64,000 nt of DNA from Lepidurus packardi. Its lineage: Eukaryota > Arthropoda > Branchiopoda > Notostraca > Triopsidae. Where the stretch lies: assembly GCA_023053545.1 (NCBI GenBank), contig JAKZAN010000182.1, positions 1 through 64,000 on the forward strand, written 5' to 3'. Under the pieces are notes generated by a model. That model was not told the DNA's origin and did no database searches. It worked only from the letters and a program-made list of their open reading frames with translations. The position numbers were made by a program, and so were the translations under genes. Positions 47,248 through 59,000 of this stretch are shown here, in pieces. The first letter of the stretch is position 1. Every line of letters starts with the position of its first letter.

Positions 47248-48411
47248 ATGCACAAGATCGTCCCTGACAAACACCTCTCCTCCCTCCTTTCTCCCCACTC
47301 CATCGTCGAGGCCTACTCTCCTTACGACCCACGCCTCAAACGACAGCCTCTCTTCGTCGAGGACTTCTTCCGACTCAACAACAACTCTTTCCTTTAAGAC
47401 CTTCTAGATCCAGACCACAATCACGATCTGGATTCGCGGCCTGAAAGAACCATCGTTCAGGAATATATCCCATAAACTCATCGCCTCCCTTCTGCCAAAC
47501 TGCTTAAAGGCCTTCTTTTGTCCTCCTCCAGCGATAATGAGGTGATGGCGAATCCAATTTGTAGTTCTGCCTAAGAGGAATCCCATGGGCCTTGGTCTGG
47601 AGGGTAACTTTCTGTCGCATAGTAAAAAAAAGAAGTTCATAGAGAGCGAGTCAGAAGAAGGAGACCGGAGGAGTGAAGTATCCAGGAACTTCAGCCGCAA
47701 GATGAGTGTAGAGGAGGATCTAGTAATTACCGAACCGATGTAGAACTATGGCATGGAAGTAGAAGAGGAAAAAGTTTCAAGTTCTCGCTCTTTATCTTTT
47801 CATAATGTGCCTGCCCAACCACCGATTCCCGTCCAGCCCATCTCCATGCTGCCTCACACCTGTGGTCATAGTCATGACGCCGCCCCTTCGCGAGCACCCG
47901 CCAAAATTACCCGCACTTCAAACAGGATTCGTGACCACCAAAATACCCAACAGCCCCAAAACAAAGGGTAGCCTGCCAATCCGATGAATATGACAAATAA
48001 AGAGCGCCTGGAAAAGATTGAGCGGGTGCGACAGACAGGTTGTAACTGCAAGAAGTCCAACTGTCTAAAGATGTACTGCGAATGCTTCCACCTGCAGATT
48101 TTTTGTGGCGAAAACTGTAGCTGCAAGGGTTGTGGCAACCTGTAGAAGAGTGATTACCACACTCGCGCAGTCATCTAAGCCCTATCTAGGAACCCCCAAG
48201 GCGTTCGAGGAAGAAAACCCAGAGAAGCCCCATAATGTTCAAGCTGGGAGTGTAATTGTAGAGTGTGAAGAGAGGGTGTAAGTGCAAGAAGACTAAATGC
48301 CTGAAGAAGTACTGCTAGTGCTACAACGCAGGAGTGAAGTGCGGGGTGTTCTGCAAGTGCGAGGGCTGCGACAACTGCTCGGGGCACGAGCAAGGAGTGT
48401 GCATTTTGTGA
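47248..48411 (+). CDS. Tesmin/TSO1-like CXC (CRC) domain protein
   Basis: About 356 residues. Two cysteine-rich CXC motifs: [18 protein letters not shown].. with CSCKGCGN, then [18 protein letters not shown].. with [11 protein letters not shown] proteins (LIN54, tesmin, TSO1) bind DNA at cell-cycle gene promoters. The second YCEC has its Glu encoded by TAG (48316-48318). Intron 1 is 47542-47575 (34). The two CRC motifs lie in different frames; a 59-base intron 48203-48261 with an unusual GTTCGA donor joins them, but a frameshift or a different splice is possible. The linker usually contains RNPxAF; here RNPQ is followed by the junction. The N-terminal ~200 residues are disordered. Confidence 0.85.
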
Positions 48412-48704
48412 CTAATATTTATCTACTATCTGGGATACAACGTATCTATGTTTGAAGGTTTTTGTTGTTGGTGTGTAGGCTTTACTAATAATCTTTATTA
48501 ATAGGTTTATAGCGCTATATTGGATTTGCATGGAACCTCCCATCTCCCGAGTGCTATTGCTGCCCAATATACTGTACCGATCTGCTTGCATGTGTCCATT
48601 CCTATTTTATGCCTACACTATGATCTTCCCATCGTTCTTTACCTTTTCAATTCTTACTAATAGCATCCCAAAATCTCAAAAACATAACATCTCATCCCTT
48701 AGTC

Positions 48705-49678
48705 ATGTCCATCGACCCTCGCTGCCGAATTTGTGATGGTAGGTACACCTAAATCTTACTCAAACCAGTTTAGCTCTCCTAGGCGCCCTCCCTTCTTCTA
48801 ACCTGCAGTCACACTTACCATAAGGACTGCCTCAAGTAGTATTTCATCAGCCAGGTCATCGACAGTTCCATTACACGGCCTGAGTGTCCAGAGTAGGGCT
48901 GTTCGGCTATCGTGCCCTACGAAACAGTCTGTGAGTGCTTGGCTGACCCCTCTCTCGTAAATAAATATGATGGGTTTTTGCTTCGGAAGAGCGGAAGGCT
49001 GATCGACAGCGCAGAAAGACTGCAGTAGTGTCCGAAGCCTAACTGCTCGAACCTTTTCGTGATTTGGAAAGGTATTAGATTTTGATAGGAATTGGCCTCT
49101 GCAGATGCTTCCCGTGGATAGTGCGACAAATGTGGATTCAGGTTCTGCGCGAAATGCAGTCGACCCTACCATGAAGGCAAACAGTGCAGATAGTTGCAAA
49201 CCCAGAGCGCCATCCACATTCAGCAAGTCATCGAATAACACAGTAAGCATTCTGTTGTGACTATTTAGTGCTGGTTAGATGCCCGGTCTGCGGAGTCTTG
49301 GTCGAGAAAAAGGATGGCTGCAACTTCATGACTTGCGCCTCACAAGCATGCGCCGATAGAAGCACCCACTTCTGCTACCTGTGTGGCGACCAGCTCAAAA
49401 AATCATAGCATCACTCCCATTTTCACCAGAACAGCCCCTTCAGTAACAAGTGTGCCAACTTCGGCAAAAAGGATCATCTCCTCCAACCAAACATGCATGC
49501 TTGTCCTTCGTGCAAGACGTGTAACCCCCGCAACTGCAGAGCGCTGTTGCGAAGAGGGAGCGAACGGGTGACGGTGTGTCGAAGCTGTGGAGCATACTGT
49601 GTGTGCGGGGCGAAGGTAACGGATGAGAACTTGAGCGAACACCTGGAAGGCGAGTGCTCAAAATGTGCGATCTTCTGA
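48705..49678 (+). CDS. RBR (RING-IBR-RING) E3 ubiquitin ligase
   Basis: 294 residues. RING1: CRIC ... TCSHTYHKDCLKEYF; CPE.GC follows. IBR: CPKPNC, CDKCGFRFCAKC and H-x4-C. RING2: CPVCGVLVEKKDGCNFMTC, with the candidate catalytic Cys in GCNFM. The family transfers ubiquitin through this Cys. Three introns: 48739-48768 (30), 49072-49104 (33) and 49243-49268 (26). The first splice is needed to keep the RING1 cysteines in frame. An extra Cys-rich tail (CPSCKTCNPRNC, CRSCGAYC) follows RING2. Confidence 0.93.
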
Positions 49679-49831
49679 GTATGAGTAAGATGTGATATTG
49701 GATGATATGGAGGGAGAAATGGTTTTTGGTTCTGGGGAGAGTAAAAATAAATATCAGAATACCCTCGGGTAGTTATTTGTAATTAATTACTTGTTACTCC
49801 TTCGAGCCGGTATTATAATCCTCGACGCACC

Positions 49832-51381
49832 ATGCAACCCAGCAGCCGCCAACTCAAACCCTCAGATTCTCTCGCCTCCCTCACCTATGACTCCTTCCAC
49901 CACCAAGATACCATCTACGCCGATCTGTCCCTTCTCAACGATCGTAACCCAGAACTCTACTGCGAAACTCTCTCCGAGGTTGCTCATCTTGATGATTGGC
50001 TCTGCACTGAACACCGTCCGGATGCCTCTCGTTGCCTCCACCTACGAGAACCCTTGGGTACTACCGATGTCACTCCTCGACAGCCATTTTCTTCAGGTGT
50101 CTAGAATAGCTTCTGTGTGGATCCTTTTGATCAGATGAGAAGCCCTAATTCTAAGTCGATAGGAAATTCTGTGGATGGGTTCCGAGACATTCACTTGTCA
50201 AGTCAGCGAGGACAGGAATGTCGAAACATGTGCCGAGAGTCACTAGAATTGATGAGAAGCAAACTAGCGTAGTTTGATGCAAATCAGTGGTAACCCTCGA
50301 TGAATGAATCTTGTGTTAGCAAAGAAGCAGAAATCGTTGACAAAACCGAACACGATAGTAGCCAGTCTTAGCATAAGCCTCCAAATGCAAAAGCAGAATC
50401 GGAGTTTCATGCCAATAAAAGTAGTTTTGGAGTACAGACTCGCAGCAGAAACAAGATATTCAGTAAGCCACTAAAATAACAGAATCTCGCGCATAACATC
50501 ACAGCCAGGGCTGGCAGCAATAGAGACACGTCGCACTTGCAAGTGCTGAGCAGCGCAGACCTCGAGGAGAACAGCATCCATCGCATAGAAGCCACCCCCC
50601 GAACAACTAGCAAAATTATTCGTTTTCGCGAGAGGGTGATCCCCTAGCATATTACTATGGATTTGACTTCTGGCTTGCAAGAAGCAGAGTACAAGAAATA
50701 CAAGATATTAAGACTGTACGAAGATATCCTGGAGAGTATTCGTCTGCTCTTCGGTTGTTCTATGACTCAGGCCGATCTCGACAGGTACACTAGTCGTGTG
50801 CGGCATCATTTGATTGAGTTTCAGAAACTTGTGGACTCGTTCAAAATCGTACTCACCGCAGTCGAGAGGATCGAGCAATAAAATAAAATGCGGCAGGTCT
50901 AGGAAATATTGGGGCTGGGGGGGTGGATGATCATGCACTTTAGAATTATCGTGGACAAAGAATCCTCCCCTCAACTAATTCGTGAAGGATTTCCTGTTGA
51001 TCGACAGTATAGAGCAGGTGCTGAAACTGAGGCACATCAAGAACAGGCGTGCATAGTTTTCAGACCGTTAAAGGTGACTTATGCTAGAAACTTAAAAGAC
51101 TAGCAACCAGGGACATTGTTCTTCGTGAAGGAATCTTAAATGGCAGACTGGTGAAAGAATTCGAGAAATTCGTGATGACTTCGATTCGAGAAATTGATGA
51201 GTTCCTTGATGCTGTGGAAGTCCACAACACCGGAGATAAAGCTTCACAAAGCAGAGAGTAGGAGCTGACTAGAATCTATGAGAGGGTGGCCAAGAACGAG
51301 CCACCTTCTTCGAGGCAGGGAGTTTCTGAATTCTATCGACAAGAATTGCTGGCTGAGCTACAAAACTACAAGCAGTCCTGA
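49832..51381 (+). CDS. Hypothetical charged protein
   Basis: About 495 residues. The first exon is a long continuous frame (49832 to about 50950) rich in Ser, Asn, Arg and Glu. The 3' part needs two frame changes: best explained by introns 50951-50987 (37) and 51049-51073 (25), giving DFLLIDSIEQVLKLRHIKNR and then LATRDIVLREGILNGRLVKE. These acceptors end in AAG, less typical here, so the junctions are tentative. The C-terminal 200 residues are helical and coiled-coil-like. No family recognised. Confidence 0.6.
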
Positions 51382-51486
51382 TAACTTGTTCTCCAGTTTG
51401 TACTTAAGGTTCTAAATCTAAATACCACCAATAAATAAATCGTTCTGAAGCTTCCACCTGGAGCCAGTTGTTATCAATGTTTTTGC

Positions 51487-52709
51487 TCAATATTAGCCTT
51501 GCTGAAAAGCTTCAGTATCCCGGACGTTTCTCTCGTGCCCAGCACTCTTCTGGCAGTAATAGAATTCCTTTAGATTTGGGAGCTTCCCGACAATCGGAAG
51601 CCACCCCCCATAAAACACGGCCTAAAGCGACCTGACGAGCTGCAAGCTATGGAGAGATGACAGATACTTTAGGATGGAGTAATAGCTACTAGCAGCGAAA
51701 TTATTTTATAAGGCTTTGAGGTGTTTGAGACGTGGGGAGTTTCGAAAAATGGTTGCCAGGGCTCCATCAGCGATACCGCAATAGTCTAACATGATTTACG
51801 GTAATGAAAACTTACTAATATTGAGGACGAGGAGGTTATGACAGTTCAAGACCGACGCAAAGTATTATTTGGGTAGCGTTGCAAGTCTACTTAGTTGTTT
51901 CAACATCCAATTAAAAATGTGAGAGTACTCAGTCGAATGGGGCATCGCCAGTTCATGCAGGCTCCTCTCGCCTATTCGCGGCAACTCCTTCATGCCATAG
52001 CTACTGTCACCTGATATATTATCAAGATTCGTACCTAAAACCAGAGACTCTAAACAATGGCTCTTTTCGACCAAAATTAGCGATTGGAGAGCCAGCGGAA
52101 ACTTGATGCCTGGGTAAGATTGGGTGTCAGACGGTAAAAATACCTGATATCGAGAGGTGGGTGAGTTTGCCACATCCCATGAGTAGGATTTTATGGACTA
52201 GGTCCGGCTGGAGGATACTTTAGCGGGTAAGATCTAAGAAAGTAAGTGTTATATATGGGGGCCATACCTAACTTCAGAATCCTTAATCTGGGCAATCCCT
52301 TGACTATTTCTAAGATCGATCTGCTGCTGAACTTCTTGATGATCACTTCTTGGATCTTAGAACCGTAGATAATCAGCGGCCAAGCTTCCAACCGACCGTA
52401 GCACTTTCCGATTTCTAGACTTGATCCTTCGCATAGCACTGGCTCCATCAATCGAAGGAATTCCTACAGCATTAAAGTCTGTTAGATCTCCATCTTTATA
52501 TAAGACACCCTGAGCTTATCGGAGTTTTGATCGCTCGCAAACACAGTCTTCAAAAATGAGAATAGTTCGAGCAGTTTTTGGTGGCTGTCAAAGAATTGTA
52601 GTTCGAAGCGGATGGGAGTGCCAGGATAGTTGAGGAGCCACAAGTCGATGAGTGCAGAGTAGGAGGAGAGGCGGGAATGAAAACTGAGGGTTGGTGAGGG
52701 TTGAGTCAT
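51487..52709 (-). CDS. Leucine-rich repeat protein
   Basis: 374 residues from four exons; introns 52234-52267 (34), 52110-52143 (34) and 51786-51815 (30). Irregular LRRs of the F-box/RNI type from about residue 120: LPRLRILKLDLT, CGKLTHLSISGI, SHCLESLVLGTN, CHNLLVLNINYCGI, SPRLKHLKAL, LSSLHSLQLV, LPNLKEFYYC. No F-box is evident at the N-terminus. LRRs mediate protein binding, and the partner is unknown. The repeats read correctly only after splicing, which supports the exon model. Confidence 0.82.
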
Positions 52710-52775
52710 GGCAGGAATAATATAAGCGAATAATTGGGTTAATGTGGAAAGGATTGTGCAGCATCTTATTGGGAA

Positions 52776-53684
52776 TCATTCAAGGTCTCTCGACTATCTG
52801 CCCAGTTTCATGAAGAATTCGTAAATTCGATCTTTGTTCTTCTCCATCGCTGCAAACAGCCGCTACTTGTCAATATCGCCCTATTCACTGTCATGATGCT
52901 TTCTCTCCTCGCCCTTCGTTATAAGGCCCGTCTTCCTGACTCTGCTATTATCGGCAGTCTTGTGCATTCGTTCGGATCCCAGTTTTTTACCAGAGCTAAG
53001 TCCTTCTTCTTCATTTCTCTCCTACAAATACTCTGCTTCCTTCTTTAATGCCTTGTTTTGTATGCCAAAGCTCAACTCACTTTCTTTCATCCTACTTTGT
53101 TCTGGGTTAGGAATAAGCCTGCTTTCCACCAGATGATGCTCAGCCCCCGGAGAAGTAGCGGGGGGATGGATGGCTTGTTTGGAAGGGATGACTTTTTTTC
53201 CAGGAGCAGTGGTGTATTGTTTGGAGGGTGAGTTCCTTTTTAGGTGCTGGTCCCCCTCATCGGAGTTTTGCTTATGTTGCTTATGGCTCCGATCATAAAA
53301 CGGCTAGGCTGTGTTCCTCTGAGCAATCTTCTTAGGACTGAATCTATTAAGATAGGTCTTTTAAAGATTCTGCTACTAAATACCAACTTTGCGTTCCAGC
53401 GCATCTTTACGCTTCTGTAGTTCCTTGACACGCCAATCAGGCGATAAGTTGGTTGGCGCAGTCTTCTTCTAAGTGGGTAATACCCTACGCTCAGGACTCC
53501 TTTAATTTTTATTGGCATACGGGTACTTGAGTTCTTTCTTGGAAGGTGATTGGGCAAGTTTTGGAGGAGGAGGGTTGCACTCAGGTGAAGAAGGGGGGTA
53601 GGTATTTTTTTGGTAGGCTTTGAGAATTTGTAGGATAGCATCAGTGACATCCTCTATGGTTCTGATTTTGGTAGGATCGTTCAT
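52776..53684 (-). CDS. Hypothetical highly charged protein
   Basis: 302 residues in one frame, TGA stop. Starts MNDPTKIRTIEDVTDAILQI, a short helical segment that vaguely recalls dimerisation or RIIa-like docking helices. The rest is basic, Pro/Ser/Lys/Glu-rich and probably disordered, with a final helix (RLFAAMEKNKDRIYEFFMKL). Many TAA/TAG codons. No family recognised. It lies head-to-tail between the LRR gene (66 bases) and the next coiled-coil gene (120 bases). Confidence 0.7.
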
Positions 53685-53804
53685 AAGGAGCAATAAAACC
53701 TAACTTTGGGACTTTATATTTCAGACAGATTTATATTGCCAAATAAAATGTTAAAGCTCTACTATGAATCGCTAAATTACTATCAGTCGTGACTCACCCA
53801 GTCA

Positions 53805-54752
53805 TCAGCTTCGACATTCTTTGTTTCTCTCTTTTAACCCCCCATCTTTCGGCCCTCCTCTCGTGTTCCCCCTATTCTTACACTTCGCTTGTTTCTTCCG
53901 AATATAGTTCAGATCCCAAGAGTATCGATTCAAGTCCGTGCACGCTAATCTATCACTTTCACTCGAAAAACTCTCAGAGCTTTCCGATGGATGTTGCCCA
54001 TCTATCTCGTTAAATGGCTCCAACACACTGGTCTTGCTGCTCAAACTCTCGCTATCGCACCAAAGTCCCCCTATTTGATTTCTCCCAAAGTTCTCCGGGA
54101 AGGATGAGACGCCTAGGTTTTTTGAATTATGAGGGGCCTCACAGAAATTGAGAAAAGAACGATCAAAGATCCTGTGACGATTTACGTGCTGCGCAAGTTC
54201 TACGGTTATTTGGGAGGACAGTTCTTCCGAGGCTGGGATTGATTTTTTTGTCCTTTCAGTATACCCGGGATGACTGTTCTATGAAATGTTGCTATTCTAT
54301 TTATTTGCCTATTTTTTGCACTCCACGCCTTGCAAAAAACTTCTTAGAGCTGACCGATGGCCTGATCGGCTGGTCAGATTCCTTTGTTCCAGCCCGAGTC
54401 TTGCCTTGAACTCACAATTTTACTTGAGTAAATCTTGAAGCCATCCTTCCAAATACTTGATCGTACCCAATGCCTGGCTTGACAAATTCAGATACTGATA
54501 TTTTTCTTCTATGAGAGCATCGTAGGAGCTCTTTAGCTACTGGTACTCTTGCTTAAGATTAGTGAGCTCTTTGTATATGACTGCCATCTCTTTGTCCTTG
54601 GTGCCAAGGGGTTGAGGAGGCCTAGGGGAAAGGTTGTCTTAGAGCCTGAGGTGTTTGGGAGTTTTGGGGTGTCTCTGGAGTGGAGGTTTATGGAGGGAGG
54701 GGTTATGTGGCTGTTTTTGGAGGTGTTTGTAGGGAAGGCTACACGTTTGCAT
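53805..54752 (-). CDS. Hypothetical protein with coiled coil
   Basis: 315 residues, single exon. A Pro/Gln/Lys-rich head (about 65 residues) is followed by a coiled coil (MAVIYKELTNLKEEYEELKS and on for ~60 residues) and a low-complexity Ser/Asn/Arg/Lys tail. No domains recognised. The start is the first ATG in the frame. Frame support comes from 948 bases without TGA in a coding-like composition. Confidence 0.68.
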
Positions 54753-54886
54753 AGATTGGACCCTTTATATTTGGTGTAGAGGTTACAAATGAGCAATTAT
54801 AAATGAAGTAGGGATCATAACGACTAGTTTAATGGGACGGATGTGGAGAATAGGCTATTTAAACAGTAGATTTTAACACTTATTAG

Positions 54887-55954
54887 TCACAACAATCTTT
54901 TTTCTCTCTCAACTCGCTACTCTTCATGTCGCCGACGCATGCCTTATGCCACACTCTTGTCTAACTCCTCTTACTCATGCCGTTCGTAGTTGGCTGCCAG
55001 CAGGCATAAAAGCACCGCCACCCCGAAGTAGCTACTTTGCCTGAAAACCCGCCCACATTCCTCCCTGTTGTTAATATCCATCCTGGTTATTCGCAGTTTC
55101 CAGAACATGTGGCATATGAACAGCGGTAGTCCAAACATGGGATTGTACCCTGCCTGCAATCCGCTGTAGCAGAACAGAGCGAAACTGGTGGCGATCAGAT
55201 TGTTAAACACCTGCTCACGATTGTGTTTCCACGTGATAGCTGTAGACTTGACTCCGATGCGTTAGTCGTCTGCGATGTCCTGATAAGCATAGATGGTATC
55301 GTATATCAGAGTCCAACATATGCCAGCTAAATAAATGGGCACAGCTACCGCAGGTTCCAGGACGGCATTTCGTGATAGGTAGGCCACCATAGTACCCCAA
55401 TTAAAGGCGACTCCCAGCACAATCTGAGGATAGTTCGTATACCTCTTCATGAGGGGGTAGATGCAGACGATGGGTAAAATCCCGAATGACGCCACTATCC
55501 CTGAGTATGGTAACTGGGTAAGTACTAGTAATCCTGTGGCTAAATTTGGGATAAGCAACATAAGAGCTTGTTTCGTGTTTAGATCCCCTCTTGCTAGTGG
55601 CCTTTCTTTAGTCCTAGTAACTTCCTTGTCAAAATCTTTATCGGCAATATCGTTAATGATGCAACCTGCAGCCCTAAGGGCGATACTACCAGCCAGAAAC
55701 ACTCCGTAGTCAAATAGGGGAGGCATGGGAGAGGATATAGCGAGTCCCCAGGCACAAGGCCAATAAAGGAGAAGGTAGCCAATGGGTTTGTCATATCTAC
55801 CCAAATAGATATAGGGGTGGTATTTGTGAGGGATGAGCTTCTGCCAAAGCTTGGGAATCTGGGCAGGAGGATTCAGAGTATTTTGGGGAGGGTCTTTCAC
55901 ACTTGAGAATCTGAAGGAGGGGACTGCCAATCTAGAGACGAGACTCGTCAGCAT
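54887..55954 (-). CDS. COQ2: 4-hydroxybenzoate polyprenyltransferase
   Basis: 355 residues, no introns. COQ2 attaches the polyprenyl tail to 4-hydroxybenzoate in ubiquinone synthesis, in the inner mitochondrial membrane. The N-terminus is basic (MLTSLVSRLAVPSFRFSS). Signature blocks: RYDKPIGYLLLYWPC, the first Mg/diphosphate motif NDIADKDFD (near 100), TKERPLARGDL, and the second motif YAYQDIADD followed by RIGVKST. About seven to nine membrane helices. Beyond the usual end there is a charged tail of ~35 residues (REREKRLL type). Its presence implies a respiring organism with ubiquinone rather than an anaerobe. Confidence 0.96.
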
Positions 55955-56044
55955 GCCTAAAAGTTGTAGATTTTTATAATAGTCGAGTATCTTCTGGGAT
56001 CTTCACTCGAGTAGTAATTGATTAAGCATTATCATGCAGATGTA

Positions 56045-59000
56045 TCACGGCTTGATCGAGTTATCGCTCCGACTATTCCTATAGCTCGTCTGTCGATTCT
56101 TACCCACCACTTCGACTAGCTTCTTCCTGATGGTCTCAGCCATTGTAATGCTTCCCACAGAGAAGTTGTACACTGTTTTGTTCATTGTGAACAGGTAGTA
56201 AGAAACCGCTTCCGGGATTTCGAGCCTCACAGTGAGCGTTCCGAAGCTATCCACACGCACGTTGCGGATCTTATAGAGTTGGAGTACGGTATGCGAGAGA
56301 TTTTCCTATAGTTTTAGAGAGGTGTGTAAAATGACGGAGTACTGTGGCATAGATGAAGCGGTAGTTGGAGATGAGGAAGTAAACGAGTTTGTTGTCGCGC
56401 TGAATCTCCTCGCTCCATTCGATTTCCTCATTTTCCAGAGTCTCGATGTTGTTCTTTCGCATGATTTCATGCGCTAAAGACTCGTTATAGTTGTAGTCCT
56501 TGATTACTCCGTTCCTGAATATCCGAATCGGTCTCGTCCGCACATTCATGGCTTTCGGTTCGTAATTACCGATGTTCAGAAATCCATTCCCTATCGCGCA
56601 CAGCCAATCGTAGGGACCGATTATGAGTTTGATGACTCCCAGCAGAGCTCCGATGGGCCCTATCAGCAAGCCAAGCACATTGTATTCCTTGACAGCACGC
56701 ATAGGTTTTTCCCAAAATCCTCTGCAAACCTCATGGATGAGGTTCCAATAGTACTTTGCTCCGTGTACAAACCCTGACTTTGGACCTTTCATAGTCTGTT
56801 TCCGGAAGCTATTGCGTCTCTGGATGTAGGTGCGGTCGAAAGTGAGGGAGGCGAATCCCTTGAAGATGATTTCTATGAGTCGGAAGATAAACCAGAATAA
56901 GAACGAAATAAATGTGAGCAGCCCTTCGAGGAACTTGCCTGCAGTCGCTTGTATTTCTTTTTCCTTGTAGAGAGTGTAGATCGGGTCATAAAAGATATTC
57001 TTAGCCCCCGACCCCACTCCGCTAATGATCCTTAAAGGTACCAACAGGTCATACGAGCCAGCGTTTCTCAGAATCTGCAGCGTGGCGCCCTACTTGTAGT
57101 AGCGCCCTAATCTGTCAATCAGCACACTCTTTTTCTAGAAGATGTGATATGTGGTAAAGGACTTGAGTTCAATAGTAGCGTTTTCAATACCGAAAGGCAA
57201 TAACCTCAGGATCTGAAGAGTCTAGCCTTTAAATTTTTAATTTTGGTCGAGGTTCCAGTTGGCAGAAATGGAGAACTTGACGGGTTCGATATTCATGAAG
57301 TTAATGTAGACCTCCTGCTCGGATTGGATCTTCTCAGCCTCGCTTTGAACCGCCTATAGACTGTATTCGACGGACAGTGCTTGCTGGGATCTGTGGTTAG
57401 GTAATTTTTCGTCCTTGCTGTCAATCATATAGACCTCATTGATCTTGTCGTATTCGTTCTTAATCTTGATGATTTCCATAATCATGAAGCTGTCCACCAT
57501 TGCCTCCGTCTCATCCAGAAAAATAGTCACGACCACAAAATGGTTTATACTTTTGAGCGTTTCGCCCACATTGATTTTGGTAAGATCCCTCGCTTCACTG
57601 TTATTGATAGTGAGGTAGAACTTCTTGTTTGCCTTGCATTCCAGGTAAGGAAAATGGGACCGTTTGATCTGTGCCAGCAAGACTGGGTGCACAGTGTCTA
57701 CCATCTGATTGTTGATCTTGATCTTGCTGACTCGCAGGGTTCGCTCGAAGAACACAAAAATTACATTACTTCCTTCGGCTTTCTTGATCTCCTGGCTCTG
57801 GATCAGTCTGATACCCGTGACGTTAGCGAGGATTAGCTCACTTGGACCTGATGTTATTAGCGCTATATTGATACTCTTCATGAATATCTCCACCTCTTCT
57901 CGACGAACAGTTTCGAGGCGGTCCCCTTTCATCTCGTGGAGTTTGAGCACTCGTGCCTTCTTGTCTGACTCTACGGTAAACATGATCCGATGCGGAGCCT
58001 TCAAAGCTAGGCAGTTGTTCAATATTTCGATCCAGCTCTCCAGCTCTTCCGTTGACCCAGCCGACAGCGAAAAAGAAATACTACCAAAAAGGTATACATA
58101 GACCTTGTTGGCGTCGCTATTCGTAAAGGTTGCCTTGTTCATGTCGATGGTTTCCATCAATTTATGATCGGGGATGGAGTAGACTTTGATTTCCTGCAAA
58201 AGTACATCACACACCACCAAATACTCACCATGATAGTCTTTGTAGGAAATCAGGGCTTTGCCTCTTTTGAAGGTATTCTTGACTTCTGGGGGTGGCACGT
58301 GGTTGTCGCTGATGTTGATCGGATCAAAGTCCGATTTCTGATTCATAACAAATCTTTTGGTTTTGCCTTCAATCTCAACGTCTAGGACGTTTGACTTCTC
58401 GAAGTCTAGGTTGGACCAAAAGAAGGGAATTTTTTTGCCTGAAGGAACCACAAAATCTTCATCAGACTCACGTATGCGTACAGGATAAGCTGTAGCATTC
58501 TCTAGGTACATCCGGAAATTGTCAGTGTTAATTTCTTCTGAAATCTTAATGAATAGAATGTCCTTGGACTCCAGGATGCTGATCCTGAAAAGAAAGTTTC
58601 TTTCGTGGGGATAGAGCTTAGCTCTGAGCTCGTGGGTTTCCTTTTTGATCTTAGCCGTGAACTGTCTGACGGCATCGATACGGAATAGCTGGCTGTATAG
58701 CAGTTTGTCATGGCTAAAGTACCCAATCCTAAACAGCTCAGAGTTGCTTTAGTAGTAGAAAAGATGGCGCTCCTTTTTTGCAGGGAGCTCGAACAACCTG
58801 GTGTTATGGTGGAACATGATCAGTTCCTGCTGGGTATCGTTCACAATGTAATAACGGTAGAAGAAAAGCATAGTGCGAGAAAGATCAGGAGGATTGCTGA
58901 TGATCTTAACCAGTATCTCGTAAATCTGATACTTCTTGTTGGTCTTGATGACCTTCTTTCGATGACAACAGCGATGCTTCGTTACTTCGACTTCGCTTTC

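Noticed and set aside
58160..58230. A GTGAG..TGCAG intron inside the VPS13-like gene
   Set aside because: Removing it breaks the frame by one base, while the unspliced frame reads through coherently.
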